This document shows, piece after piece, positions 8,244-15,148 of a stretch of 23,394 nt of DNA. Position 1 is the stretch's first letter. Every line of letters starts with the position of its first letter. Under the pieces are notes generated by a model that ran no database searches, had not been told where the DNA came from, and saw nothing but the letters and a program-made list of their open reading frames with translations. The position numbers and the translations under genes are program-made. The DNA is from an uncultured Bacteroidales bacterium. Its GTDB lineage: Bacteria > Bacteroidota > Bacteroidia > Bacteroidales > Marinilabiliaceae. The stretch is from positions 1-23,394 of the forward strand of contig CAKUYZ010000024.1 of assembly GCA_934717675.1 (NCBI GenBank), in the 5' to 3' direction.

Positions 8244-8274
8244 CAAAGATAGAAACAATTGTTTTTCTGCGCAA
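8244..8274 (-). promoter_or_regulatory. Bacteroidota-type promoter of rprX-rprY
   Basis: On the minus strand, TTG (8274-8272, within TTTTG), a 20-base spacer, then TATCTTTG (8251-8244). The ATG at 8238 follows after only 5 bases, so the transcript should be leaderless or nearly so. Confidence 0.75.
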
Positions 8275-8312
8275 AAGAAAGCAGGACTATTTGGCCCGGG
8301 AATTAACATTTG

Positions 8313-8362
8313 GGTCACAAAGCGAAAAGGGGAAACCTCCGTTGACGGGAGGTTTCCCCTTT
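8313..8362 (-). terminator. Intrinsic terminator of tRNA-Lys
   Basis: A perfect 15-bp stem pairs 8348-8362 with 8326-8340 around a 7-base loop, followed on the minus strand by TTTTCGCTTTGTG. It begins only 2 bases beyond the discriminator base of the tRNA, so almost no trailer is made other than the hairpin itself. Confidence 0.85.
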
Positions 8363-8364
8363 GG

Positions 8365-8437
8365 TGATCCGTCTGGGGCTCGAACCCAGGACCCCAACAT
8401 TAAAAGTGTTGTGCTCTACCAACTGAGCTAACGGATC
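8365..8437 (-). tRNA. tRNA-Lys (anticodon TTT)
   Basis: A 73-base cloverleaf on the minus strand. The acceptor GATCCGT pairs with ACGGATC, followed by discriminator A. The D-arm is GCTC...GAGC, the anticodon stem CAACA/TGTTG carries loop CTTTTAA (anticodon TTT), and the T-arm contains GGTTCGAGCCC. CCA is not encoded. It has its own promoter at 8481-8511 and an adjacent terminator. Confidence 0.97.
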
Positions 8438-8480
8438 GCCCTGAATTTATGTCGGATGGCCTCTTCGGCGAATCCGAGTG

Positions 8481-8511
8481 CAAAAGTATGTCTTTTTGCC
8501 TTTCCCTCCAA
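8481..8511 (-). promoter_or_regulatory. Bacteroidota-type promoter of tRNA-Lys
   Basis: Minus strand: TTG (8511-8509), a 20-base spacer, TACTTTTG (8488-8481). The predicted start is about 8476, giving a 5' leader of roughly 40 bases before the tRNA. Confidence 0.72.
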
Positions 8512-8530
8512 ATGAGAACGGCACTTTTTC

Positions 8531-9436
8531 CTACAAATCGTATGGCGTCTGCTGATATACGTAGTAGTTCAGCCAATTGGTGTAGAGCAAATGGCAGTGG
8601 GCGCGCCAGCTTTTGACGGGCGTGCGGGTGGGATCATCGTCGGGGAAGTAGTTGTAAGGCAGCCTGATGGGCAGTCCTTTCTCTTTGTCTCGCAAATATT
8701 CTTCCTTCAGCGTGTCGCGGTCATACTCTGAATGCCCCATGACAAAGATCTGTCGCCCGTTTTCCGTCAAGGCCACATATGGACCTGCAATGTCGGAGTA
8801 GGCCAAGAGGCTAAGAGCGGGGCAGGCCTCAATGTCTTGCCTCAGCGTGCCCGTGTGGCGCGAGTGGGGTGCGCAGAACACGTCGTCGAAGCCGCGCATG
8901 AGCGGCACTCGGTGATCCAGCACTTTGTGTCGAAACACGCCGAACATCTTCTCTGGCAACGCGTGCTTGGCAATGCCATGGTGATGATACAGAGCCGCCT
9001 GCGCGCCCCAGCATATGTGGAGCGTGCTGGTGACGTTGGTCAGGCTCCAGTCCATTATCTGCACCAGCTCGTCCCAATAGTCAACCTCCTCAAACGGCAT
9101 CTGCTCAACGGGTGCGCCCGTTATTATGAGGCCGTCATATTTTTTGTCGCGAACCTGGTCGAACGTGACGTAGAACGAACTGAGGTGGTCGGCCGACGTG
9201 TTTTTGGCCGTGTGGGTCTTGACCATCATAAGATCCACGACAACCTGCAAAGGAGAGTTGGACAGGGCTCGCAAGAGCTGCGTCTCTGTGGTCACCTTGT
9301 TGGGCATGAGGTTGAGTATGAGGATGCGCAGCGTGCGGATGTCTTGCGTCATGGCCCTCTTCTCGCCCATGACGAAGACCCTTTCGGACTCTAATACTTG
9401 CTTCGCTGGCAGCGTGTCGGGAATGCGTATTGGCAT
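8531..9436 (-). CDS. metA: Homoserine O-acyltransferase, probably acetyl-CoA dependent
   Basis: A 301-residue cytoplasmic enzyme that acylates the hydroxyl of L-homoserine at the start of methionine synthesis. The class-I amidotransferase-like fold is evident, with catalytic Cys142 in ICWGAQAALYHHHG and His235/Glu237 in VMGHSEYD. Residue 111 is Glu (ITGAPVE). In characterised MetA proteins Glu111 goes with acetyl-CoA and Gly111, as in E. coli, with succinyl-CoA. O-acetylhomoserine is therefore the predicted product (EC 2.3.1.31), although the family name is often given as succinyltransferase. Length is normal and the protein complete. It is divergent from the glycosyltransferase gene. A possible -7 box lies 77 bases upstream. 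No riboswitch was recognised in the leader. Confidence 0.95.
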   Translation of the reverse strand: MPIRIPDTLPAKQVLESERVFVMGEKRAMTQDIRTLRILILNLMPNKVTTETQLLRALSNSPLQVVVDLMMVKTHTAKNTSADHLSSFYVTFDQVRDKKYDGLIITGAPVEQMPFEEVDYWDELVQIMDWSLTNVTSTLHICWGAQAALYHHHGIAKHALPEKMFGVFRHKVLDHRVPLMRGFDDVFCAPHSRHTGTLRQDIEACPALSLLAYSDIAGPYVALTENGRQIFVMGHSEYDRDTLKEEYLRDKEKGLPIRLPYNYFPDDDPTRTPVKSWRAHCHLLYTNWLNYYVYQQTPYDL

Positions 9437-9512
9437 TTTTTCGTTCGGTTATGTTGCAACGGCGCGGCCGCGGTGGGCCTAGAATCTCGCCGCGGCACTG
9501 TTTCGTTGTGCG

Positions 9513-9520
9513 CAAAAGTA
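9513..9520 (-). promoter_or_regulatory. Possible -7 element for metA
   Basis: TACTTTTG on the minus strand (9520-9513) matches the -7 consensus, but no TTG is found at the expected distance upstream. It would give a leader of about 70 bases before the metA ATG. Confidence 0.35.
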
Positions 9521-9559
9521 GCTAAATTGCGCCTCTTTTGGGCATAAAGAGCTAAATTG
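9520..9559. repeat. Direct repeat AGCTAAATTG x2, 30 bp apart
   Basis: AGCTAAATTG occurs at 9520-9529 and 9550-9559 in the divergent metA/glycosyltransferase intergenic region. The 30-bp register is close to three helical turns. The second copy ends 5 bases before the glycosyltransferase ATG and could also serve as a weak -7 box (TAAATTG). It may be an operator pair or chance. Confidence 0.5.
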
Positions 9560-9564
9560 TGGGC

Positions 9565-10533
9565 ATGAAACTGACAAGGGGGAGCAAGGTGATGGTGACG
9601 GCCCTTGACTGGGGGCTTGGCCACGCCTCGCGGCTGTCGGCGGCTGTGAGCGTGTTGCGCCGTCGCGGCTGCGCCGTCACGTTGGCTGGCTGCGGTCGGT
9701 CTCTGGCGTTGCTGCGAGCCGACCATCCCGACCTGCCGTGGCGCCACCTGCCGTCTTTCTCACCGAGGCTGAGCGGCGGCCGTCGCCAATGGCCCATAAT
9801 ATTGGCTCAAGTACCGTGGTTCCTTTTTTGCGTCGCCCGGGAGCACGTGCTGCTCCGCAAACTTGTCAAGGCCGAGCTGCCAGACGCGGTATTGTCAGAC
9901 AACTGCTATGGCGCATGGCATCCGTCAGTGCGCAGCTTCATCATCACGCACCAGCTACACCCCCACGTGGCGCAAGGCTGCCCCAAGTGGGTGGAGAGGG
10001 TTGTGAGCCAGGCTTTGTGCCTCATGGTGAGGCGGTTTGACGGCTGCCTGGTGCCAGACATCCGCATAGGCGGGCTTAGCGGCGATCTCTCCGCCCCCGT
10101 GCCGAAAGGCGTACGGGCTCACGCCATAGGCTGCCTGTCTCGCATGGCGTTGGCAGAGGAGCCGCCAAGCGAGACGGAGGTGGAGTGGCTCGGCGTGGTG
10201 TCTGGCCCTGAGCCACAAAGAGGCATGATGGAGCGGAGCCTGATTGACAGATTCAAGGCCCTTGATGGCCGTCGCGTGGTGGTGTGCGGGCGCAACCCGA
10301 CGATGAGACGTGACGTCACGATGGTGAAGGGCGTTGAGGTTCTTGCCTATGCCGACGCGGCCAAACTCAAGGGCCTGATGCTGGCGGCCAAGCACATTGT
10401 CTGCCGTTCGGGCTACAGCACCATAATGGACCTTCAGGCCGTGGGGCGACGCGCCGAACTCATCCCCACGCCTGGGCAGGCCGAGCAGGAGTACTTGGCT
10501 GAACGGCTGCGAGATTCGCGCAACTGGCTGTGA
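9565..10533 (+). CDS. MurG-like (GT28/GT-B) glycosyltransferase family protein
   Basis: A predicted 322-residue GT-B-fold glycosyltransferase. The N-terminal domain opens with a strand followed by ALDWGLGHASR, the glycine-rich loop typical of MurG-like proteins. The C-terminal half carries CRSGYSTIMDLQAVGRRAELIPTPGQAEQEYLAERL, the nucleotide-sugar binding region with the usual Gly-Tyr-Ser-Thr and Pro-Thr-Pro-Gly-Gln-x-Glu-Gln-x-Tyr pattern. A hydrophobic patch near residues 75-95 may associate with the membrane. True MurG makes lipid II; this protein is shorter and divergent, so donor and acceptor are unknown. I prefer the ATG at 9565 over the in-frame GTG at 9559. Its end lies 34 bases before the next gene on the same strand, but that gene has its own -7 box. 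Confidence 0.82.
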   Translation: MKLTRGSKVMVTALDWGLGHASRLSAAVSVLRRRGCAVTLAGCGRSLALLRADHPDLPWRHLPSFSPRLSGGRRQWPIILAQVPWFLFCVAREHVLLRKLVKAELPDAVLSDNCYGAWHPSVRSFIITHQLHPHVAQGCPKWVERVVSQALCLMVRRFDGCLVPDIRIGGLSGDLSAPVPKGVRAHAIGCLSRMALAEEPPSETEVEWLGVVSGPEPQRGMMERSLIDRFKALDGRRVVVCGRNPTMRRDVTMVKGVEVLAYADAAKLKGLMLAAKHIVCRSGYSTIMDLQAVGRRAELIPTPGQAEQEYLAERLRDSRNWL

Positions 10534-10543
10534 TAAAAATGCG

Positions 10544-10551
10544 TATATTTG
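10544..10551 (+). promoter_or_regulatory. -7 element before the small membrane protein gene
   Basis: TATATTTG at 10544-10551 is an exact TAnnTTTG match. The upstream element is weak (CTGG near 10524). The predicted leader before the ATG at 10568 is about 12 bases. Confidence 0.5.
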
Positions 10552-10567
10552 CGAAAACCTAATCTCG

Positions 10568-10966
10568 ATGGGAGAATTATCTTTCCTTCTGCTTCTGCTG
10601 GCATCTGTTATCGCCATTCCCCTTTTGGTTCACACCTCAAGACTTCGCCGCGAGGCACGGCAGAGGAACACCATAACGAAAATGTGTAACCACCTTTTCC
10701 CTGGCGACAAGATGGGTTTTGCGAAAGACGAGGTGATTGGCGACATGAAGAAACTGACGTCTGGCAGGTTTTCTGAAGACGAGCTGCTGGATTATTACCT
10801 GAAAATAAAGGGATTGCAAATGATTGACCTCAACTCGCTCAATGACTCTGACATCCGCGAGTTCCTTATGGAGCCGACAAAAATCCGCCTCCACTATCAG
10901 GAGCTTGTCTCTTTCTACGAGAAGTATCTCAACCAGCCACAAGCAAAAGGCCAAAGCGCGGTGTAA
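10568..10966 (+). CDS. Small protein with N-terminal membrane anchor, function unknown
   Basis: I do not recognise this 132-residue protein. It begins with one hydrophobic helix (about residues 4-21, leucine/isoleucine-rich) followed by a basic Arg-rich stretch (RLRREARQR), so it is probably inserted with the C-terminus in the cytoplasm. The remaining 105 residues look helical and charged, with no cysteine pair, no catalytic motif and no repeats; the centre (about 50-100) contains short alternating acidic and leucine segments suggestive of protein-protein contacts. Codon use and a consensus -7 box directly upstream support a real gene. The stop lies 5 bases from the converging rnc stop. Confidence 0.75.
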   Translation: MGELSFLLLLLASVIAIPLLVHTSRLRREARQRNTITKMCNHLFPGDKMGFAKDEVIGDMKKLTSGRFSEDELLDYYLKIKGLQMIDLNSLNDSDIREFLMEPTKIRLHYQELVSFYEKYLNQPQAKGQSAV

Positions 10967-10986
10967 AAACGTCAGGCCTCCGGCCT
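10963..10986 (-). terminator. Weak terminator-like hairpin at the rnc 3' end
   Basis: On the minus strand AGGCC-GGA-GGCCT (10986-10974) overlaps the last rnc codons and is followed by GACGTTTTTA. The stem is only 5 bp and 4 bases separate it from the T-run, so it may be inefficient. It is the only candidate terminator between the converging genes. Confidence 0.35.
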
Positions 10987-11982
10987 AGCCGCAAAAGTGT
11001 CGGAATCGGCAGGCGAGCCCAACTCGCGGAGCATCTCGGCTTCCGAATCTTCCAGTTCCCCGCTGCCCTCACCCTCCGCGCAAACCACATCAGCGTCTTG
11101 CGCACAATCAGCAACGAGGCTCACTACCTCGTCTGACACAAGATCTGCGTCAGAGCTCTCCACCGCGCTCTCAACTTCCGAGGCCTCCGCCTGGTTTTCC
11201 GCACTGCGGTCTTCGCTCCGGCGCACACACTCCAATATGTCAATTTGGCCACCACTTATGCCGTTGAGGACGGCGCACGCTGCTTTCTGCTCGGCCTGTT
11301 TCTTTGAGCGGCCTTTGGCTCGGCCTATGACCACATCGGCCACCTTGATTTGGGAGACGAAGTTGTCTTCAGCGTCCTGAAAGACCTTGCCAGATTGCCT
11401 ATGGGTCTCAAAGAAGACCTCCACACCCACCTGCTCACCCATGTTGACCAGGCGGCTTTTGTAATTGTCTTGCCACATCTCGCCCTGCGCCTCGGCCGTT
11501 CGCCTGTCATTGGTTATGTGGCGTTGCACAAACTTGCGCACCCTGCGCATGCCGCCATCAAGATATATGGCCGCTACGAAAGCCTCAAGGGCATCGCCAG
11601 GGATGTGGCTCACGGCCAAGTCTTTTCGCGAGCTGAGGGTGATATGTTCGTCTAGTCCAATCTCAAAGGCTATGGCGTTGAGCCTGGCGCGGCACACCAT
11701 GTTGGATCTCAACTTGGAGAGGTAGCCCTCGTCTCGGTCGGGGAAACGGTGATAGAGAATGTCTGAGACCACGGCCTCAAGCACCGCGTCTCCCAAATAT
11801 TCAAGCCTCTCGTTGTCTTCGCTCGTGCCGGCTCCGCGCCTTTTGTAGCCAATTGACTTATGGACGAAAGCTGTGCGGAAGAGGCTCACGGACGTTGGCA
11901 TATAGCCAGCCGTGCGGCACAAAAAAAAATAAAACTTTCTTCCCTTGCGGGAAAAAAGTTTTATTAGCTCACGAATGCTCAC
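10972..11982 (-). CDS. rnc: Ribonuclease III with a long acidic C-terminal extension
   Basis: A double-strand RNA endonuclease that processes rRNA precursors and structured mRNAs. Numbered from the TTG at 11994 (subtract 4 for the GTG at 11982), the RNase III signature NERLEYLGDA is at 61-70 with metal-binding Glu65/Asp69, the second site Asp134/Glu137 is in GDALEAFVAAIYLDGG, and the double-strand RNA-binding domain is about 175-245. About 95 further residues follow, rich in Glu, Asp, Ser and Ala and ending the protein; typical homologues stop soon after the dsRBD. GTG 11982 was chosen because the sequence after it (IKLF..KFY....GYMP) resembles the start of Bacteroidales homologues as I remember them. 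TTG 11994 would overlap the fabF stop by 4 bases, and ATG 11901 would give a shorter product. A terminator-like hairpin lies within the first codons. Confidence 0.93.
   Translation of the reverse strand: MSIRELIKLFSRKGRKFYFFLCRTAGYMPTSVSLFRTAFVHKSIGYKRRGAGTSEDNERLEYLGDAVLEAVVSDILYHRFPDRDEGYLSKLRSNMVCRARLNAIAFEIGLDEHITLSSRKDLAVSHIPGDALEAFVAAIYLDGGMRRVRKFVQRHITNDRRTAEAQGEMWQDNYKSRLVNMGEQVGVEVFFETHRQSGKVFQDAEDNFVSQIKVADVVIGRAKGRSKKQAEQKAACAVLNGISGGQIDILECVRRSEDRSAENQAEASEVESAVESSDADLVSDEVVSLVADCAQDADVVCAEGEGSGELEDSEAEMLRELGSPADSDTFAARPEA
11921..11965 (-). terminator. Terminator-like hairpin inside the 5' coding part of rnc
   Basis: Read as minus-strand RNA, AAUAAAACUUUUUUCCC (11965-11949) pairs along its full 17 positions with 11944-11928, with one G-U. 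A GCAA tetraloop (GNRA type) closes the stem, and seven further U residues follow (11927-11921). It begins 25 bases after the fabF stop and has every feature of an intrinsic terminator, yet it encodes residues resembling the conserved RNase III N-terminus. It could attenuate rnc, terminate most acpP-fabF transcripts, or be a self-cleavage site for RNase III. Confidence 0.8.
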
Positions 11983-11990
11983 AATCAAAC

Positions 11991-13235
11991 TCAAATTTCC
12001 CTAAAGACGAGAGTGCCGTTGTGGCCTCCGAAGCCGAACGTGTTTGACATGGCAGCTCTTACCTTCCTATGCTGAGCAGCATTGAAAGTGAGATTGAGCC
12101 TGGAGTCAATGTCAGGATCGTCAGTGAAATGGTTGATGGTGGGCGGCACGACTCCCTGCTCAATGGACTTGACGCACGCGATGGCCTCAAGTGCGCCCGT
12201 GGCGCCGAGCAAGTGTCCTGTCATCGACTTTGTGGAACTGATGTTGATTCGGTATGCGTCGTCGCCGAAAACTTTGCCGACTGCAATGAGCTCGCACCTG
12301 TCTCCTGGGAGCGTGGACGTGCCGTGGACGTTGACGTAATCAACGTCAGCGGGCGTCATGTCAGCGTCTTTCAGTGCCTCAGTCATCACTCTGGCCGCGC
12401 CGTCACCCTGCGGGTGCGGGGCGGTGATGTGGTAGGCGTCAGCGGAGTGTGCGCCGCCGGCGAGCTCACAGTAGATGTGGGCTCCGCGCTTTACGGCATG
12501 CTCATACTCCTCAAGCACCAAGCTAGCGCCACCCTCGCCCATAACGAAGCCGTCGCGGTCTTTGTCAAAAGGACGAGAGGCTGTCTGCGGGTCGTCATTG
12601 CGCGTGGAGAGAGCCTTCATTGACGTGAAGCCACCCACGCCGGCAATGGTGATGGGGGCCTCAGAGCCACCACTCACGACAACCGTGGCGCGGCCGAGAC
12701 GAATGAGGTCAAAAGCCACGCAAATGGCGCTGGAAGAAGAGGCGCAGGCCGAGACAGTGCCGAAGTTCGGACCGCCAAAGCCGTTGCGGATGGAGATATA
12801 GCCAGGGGCTATATCGGCAATAATTTTAGGGATGAAGAAAGGGCTGAACCTCGGAGTCCCGTCGCCGAGGACGAACTCGCGAGACTCTTCGAAATAGGTC
12901 TTGATGCCACCAATGCCGGTGCCCCAAATGACGCCGAAACGCGTCTTGTCCTCATTCTCCAAGTCGAAAGCCGCGTCGGCTATGGCCTCCTCTGCCGCCA
13001 CAATGGCGTACTGTGTGAAGAGGTCCATCTTCCTGGCATCCTTACCGAAAATCTTTGTTCCGTCGAAATTCTTGACTTCGCAGGCAAACCTGGTCTTGAA
13101 TTTAGTGGCGTCGAAGTGTGTTATGGGTGCCGCACCACTCACGCCGCTCACGAGGCCTTGCCAGGTATCGGCGAGGTTGTTCCCCAGAGGCGAGATTGCC
13201 CCCAGGCCCGTAACTACTACTCTTTTCAGCTCCAT
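11991..13235 (-). CDS. fabF: 3-oxoacyl-[acyl-carrier-protein] synthase II (KAS II)
   Basis: A 414-residue cytoplasmic condensing enzyme (EC 2.3.1.179) that extends acyl-ACP with malonyl-ACP in type II fatty acid synthesis. The catalytic triad is visible: Cys164 in VSACASSSSA, His304 in VHGTSTLPGD and His341 in MTGHLLGATG. The N-terminal VVVTGLGAISPLG and C-terminal NTFGFGGHNGTLVF are family hallmarks. Length is normal. It lies 22 bases after acpP, its carrier protein, in the same direction, and its stop is followed within 10 bases by rnc. This is the common Bacteroidales acpP-fabF-rnc order. Confidence 0.98.
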   Translation of the reverse strand: MELKRVVVTGLGAISPLGNNLADTWQGLVSGVSGAAPITHFDATKFKTRFACEVKNFDGTKIFGKDARKMDLFTQYAIVAAEEAIADAAFDLENEDKTRFGVIWGTGIGGIKTYFEESREFVLGDGTPRFSPFFIPKIIADIAPGYISIRNGFGGPNFGTVSACASSSSAICVAFDLIRLGRATVVVSGGSEAPITIAGVGGFTSMKALSTRNDDPQTASRPFDKDRDGFVMGEGGASLVLEEYEHAVKRGAHIYCELAGGAHSADAYHITAPHPQGDGAARVMTEALKDADMTPADVDYVNVHGTSTLPGDRCELIAVGKVFGDDAYRINISSTKSMTGHLLGATGALEAIACVKSIEQGVVPPTINHFTDDPDIDSRLNLTFNAAQHRKVRAAMSNTFGFGGHNGTLVFREI

Positions 13236-13257
13236 AAATTCGCAGTGAAGTCAAGAT

Positions 13258-13497
13258 TTAGGCCTGCATGTGGCTCTCAATGTATGCAATGGCGTCGCCA
13301 ACGGTGTGGATAGCCTCAGAATCGGTGTCGGGAATCTCAATGCCGAACTCCTTCTCGAACTCCATGATGAGCTCGACAGTGTCGAGGGAGTCTGCGCCGA
13401 GGTCGTTGGTGAAGCTTGCGCCCTCCTTAACCTCGTTCTCGTCAACACCCAGTTTGTCTACGATAATTGCCTTTACCTTAGATGCAATCTCTGACAT
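13258..13497 (-). CDS. acpP: Acyl carrier protein
   Basis: A 79-residue acidic helical carrier that holds growing acyl chains on a 4'-phosphopantetheine arm. The attachment Ser37 is in the motif GADSLDTVELIM. The flanking helices (residues 3-15, 37-50, 56-61 and 65-76) follow the normal four-helix pattern, and the length is standard. It is the first gene of the acpP-fabF-rnc unit and is preceded by a leader of about 160 bases if the promoter at 13664-13695 is correct. The sequence AGAAGAAA before the ATG is A-rich rather than a strong Shine-Dalgarno sequence, as is usual in Bacteroidota. Confidence 0.98.
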   Translation of the reverse strand: MSEIASKVKAIIVDKLGVDENEVKEGASFTNDLGADSLDTVELIMEFEKEFGIEIPDTDSEAIHTVGDAIAYIESHMQA

Positions 13498-13884
13498 AAT
13501 TTTCTTCTGTTTTGGTTAATAATGTTAGTTCCTAGTTACCAAGTCCGCCCTGTCGTCTTCCTTAGGGGAATCAACTCCTTGGCATGGCGAGCAGCCAGCT
13601 TGCGAGCCGAGAGGGCGGCACCGTTAGACACACCAAGCGACACGCTTTGAGCGAATAACACTGCAAAGAAAGCAAATAGGCGATGAATTTTCAAACATCG
13701 TGGCAAAAAAAAAGGGGCAAACCGCCCAAAAGTGAGTAATTTTACATTTGCAATAAGTTGTGTCTGTGGGTTTTGCGCTATAAATGAGCCACGTAGCATT
13801 TTAGCCTTGCCGACACGACTCTTCACCCGCCTTGCGGGCAATTTTATACTCAAAAGACTACAAAACAATTAAATCTGACATACG
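13498..13884. other. 387-base intergenic region: acpP leader and MFS upstream region
   Basis: No convincing protein gene is seen. On the minus strand it holds a candidate acpP promoter and a leader in which CCGCCCT and AGGGCGG (+ strand 13545-13551 and 13608-13614) can pair around inner hairpins. On the plus strand it holds an isolated -7-like TACATTTG (13743-13750) without an upstream TTG, and a small hairpin CCCGC-CTT-GCGGG (13826-13838) followed by CAATTTTAT about 45 bases before the MFS start. A 110-codon minus-strand open frame covers much of it but has no recognisable protein and spans the promoter. Confidence 0.5.
13664..13695 (-). promoter_or_regulatory. Probable promoter of acpP-fabF-rnc
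   Basis: Minus strand: TTTG (13695-13692), a 20-base spacer, TTTCTTTG (13671-13664). The -7 box differs from TAnnTTTG at one base; the spacing is identical to that of the tRNA, FemAB and rprX promoters here. Predicted start is about 13659. Confidence 0.5.
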
Positions 13885-15147
13885 ATGTCTTTACGGTTAC
13901 GGCTGACAACGCTTTTCTTCCTAGAGTTCGCCACTTGGGGCGCCTATCTGACGTCTATGGGCAACTATTTGGCCTCGGAGGGCCTGGGCGACACCATAGG
14001 TTACTTCTATTCCGTCCAGGGCTGGGTGTCTATCTTCATGCCGACGCTCTTCGGCATCATAGCCGACCGCAAGATTGAGGCGCAGAGGCTTCTGGGCATC
14101 TCGCACCTGGTGTCTGGCGCGCTGATGATGCTGGTGTGTTATGTGGGGCTGACCACGCCAAACATCCGCTTCGCAGACATTTTCCCGCTCTACACCTTGG
14201 CGGTGGCCTTTTACATGCCCACACTTGGGTTGGCCAACTCGGCCTCTTACACGGCCATGCAGGGGTCGGGGCTAGACAAGGTGAACGACTTCCCGCGCAT
14301 AAGGATTTTTGGCACCGTGGGATTCCTGGTCTCCATGTGGATGGTGGACCTTCTGGGCTTTCAGCAAACCCCGTGGCAGTTTTTGGTGAGCGGGGTGTGG
14401 GGCGTAGCCCTGGGCCTCTACGCTTTCACCCTGCCACGCTGCCCAGTGAACACGGCCGAGCAGAAGAGCCAGACATGGCAGGAGCGCATGGGGCTAGACG
14501 CGTTCAAGCTCATGAAGACGCCGCGCATGTTCCTCTTTTTCTTCTTCTCCATGCTTTTGGGAGTCTCCCTCCAGATAACCAACGGCTACGCCAGCCCTTT
14601 CATATCCGCCTTCGGCGGGTTGGAGGAGTATAAGGGCGCGTTTTTTGTGGATCATGCCAACATCCTCATTTCGTTGTCGCAGATGTCTGAGACGTTCTGC
14701 ATCCTGCTCATTCCGTTCTTCTTGAAGAGATATGGCATCAAGGTTGTCATGCTCATATCGATGTCGGCATGGTTCTTCCGTTTCGGTTTCTTTGGCATAG
14801 GCTCCCCGACGTGGCCCGGCGTGGCCGCCCTCACGCTCTCCATGGTTGTCTACGGCGTGGCTTTTGACTTTTTCAACATATCGGGCTCGTTGTTCGTGGA
14901 CAGTGAGGTGGAGCCATCGCGACGCTCTAGCGCGCAGGGTCTCTTTATGCTCATGACCAACGGTCTGGGCGCGGCCATCGGCACCTTGGCGGCCCAGTTG
15001 GTGGTGAACCACATGGTGTATTCGCAAAGCGGAGCCGCGGAGCAGATGGAGGGGTGGCGCACCTCATGGTACATCTTCGCAGCCTACTCGGCCGTTGTAT
15101 GCGTGGCGTTCGCCATCCTCTTCAGGGGCAAGAAGAAAGAGGCGTGA
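13885..15147 (+). CDS. Nucleoside:H+ symporter-like MFS permease (NupG/XapB type)
   Basis: A 420-residue inner-membrane protein with about 12 hydrophobic segments. The N-terminal FFLEFATWGAYLTSMGNYL, the VQGWVSIFMPTLFGIIADR loop and the RIRIFGTVGFLVSMW motif are characteristic of the NHS branch of the major facilitator superfamily, which imports nucleosides with protons (E. coli NupG, XapB). Bacteroidales carry such a permease, often near nucleoside hydrolase genes; none is visible here, so substrate preference is unknown. Length is typical. The ATG at 13885 starts the conserved N-terminus. No clear own promoter; a bidirectional terminator follows at 15165. Confidence 0.87.
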   Translation: MSLRLRLTTLFFLEFATWGAYLTSMGNYLASEGLGDTIGYFYSVQGWVSIFMPTLFGIIADRKIEAQRLLGISHLVSGALMMLVCYVGLTTPNIRFADIFPLYTLAVAFYMPTLGLANSASYTAMQGSGLDKVNDFPRIRIFGTVGFLVSMWMVDLLGFQQTPWQFLVSGVWGVALGLYAFTLPRCPVNTAEQKSQTWQERMGLDAFKLMKTPRMFLFFFFSMLLGVSLQITNGYASPFISAFGGLEEYKGAFFVDHANILISLSQMSETFCILLIPFFLKRYGIKVVMLISMSAWFFRFGFFGIGSPTWPGVAALTLSMVVYGVAFDFFNISGSLFVDSEVEPSRRSSAQGLFMLMTNGLGAAIGTLAAQLVVNHMVYSQSGAAEQMEGWRTSWYIFAAYSAVVCVAFAILFRGKKKEA

Positions 15148-15148
15148 C

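Noticed and set aside
13536..13868. 110-codon minus-strand open frame upstream of acpP
   Set aside because: It spans the likely acpP promoter and leader, and no protein family was recognised. Kept only as a possible short leader peptide in the findings.
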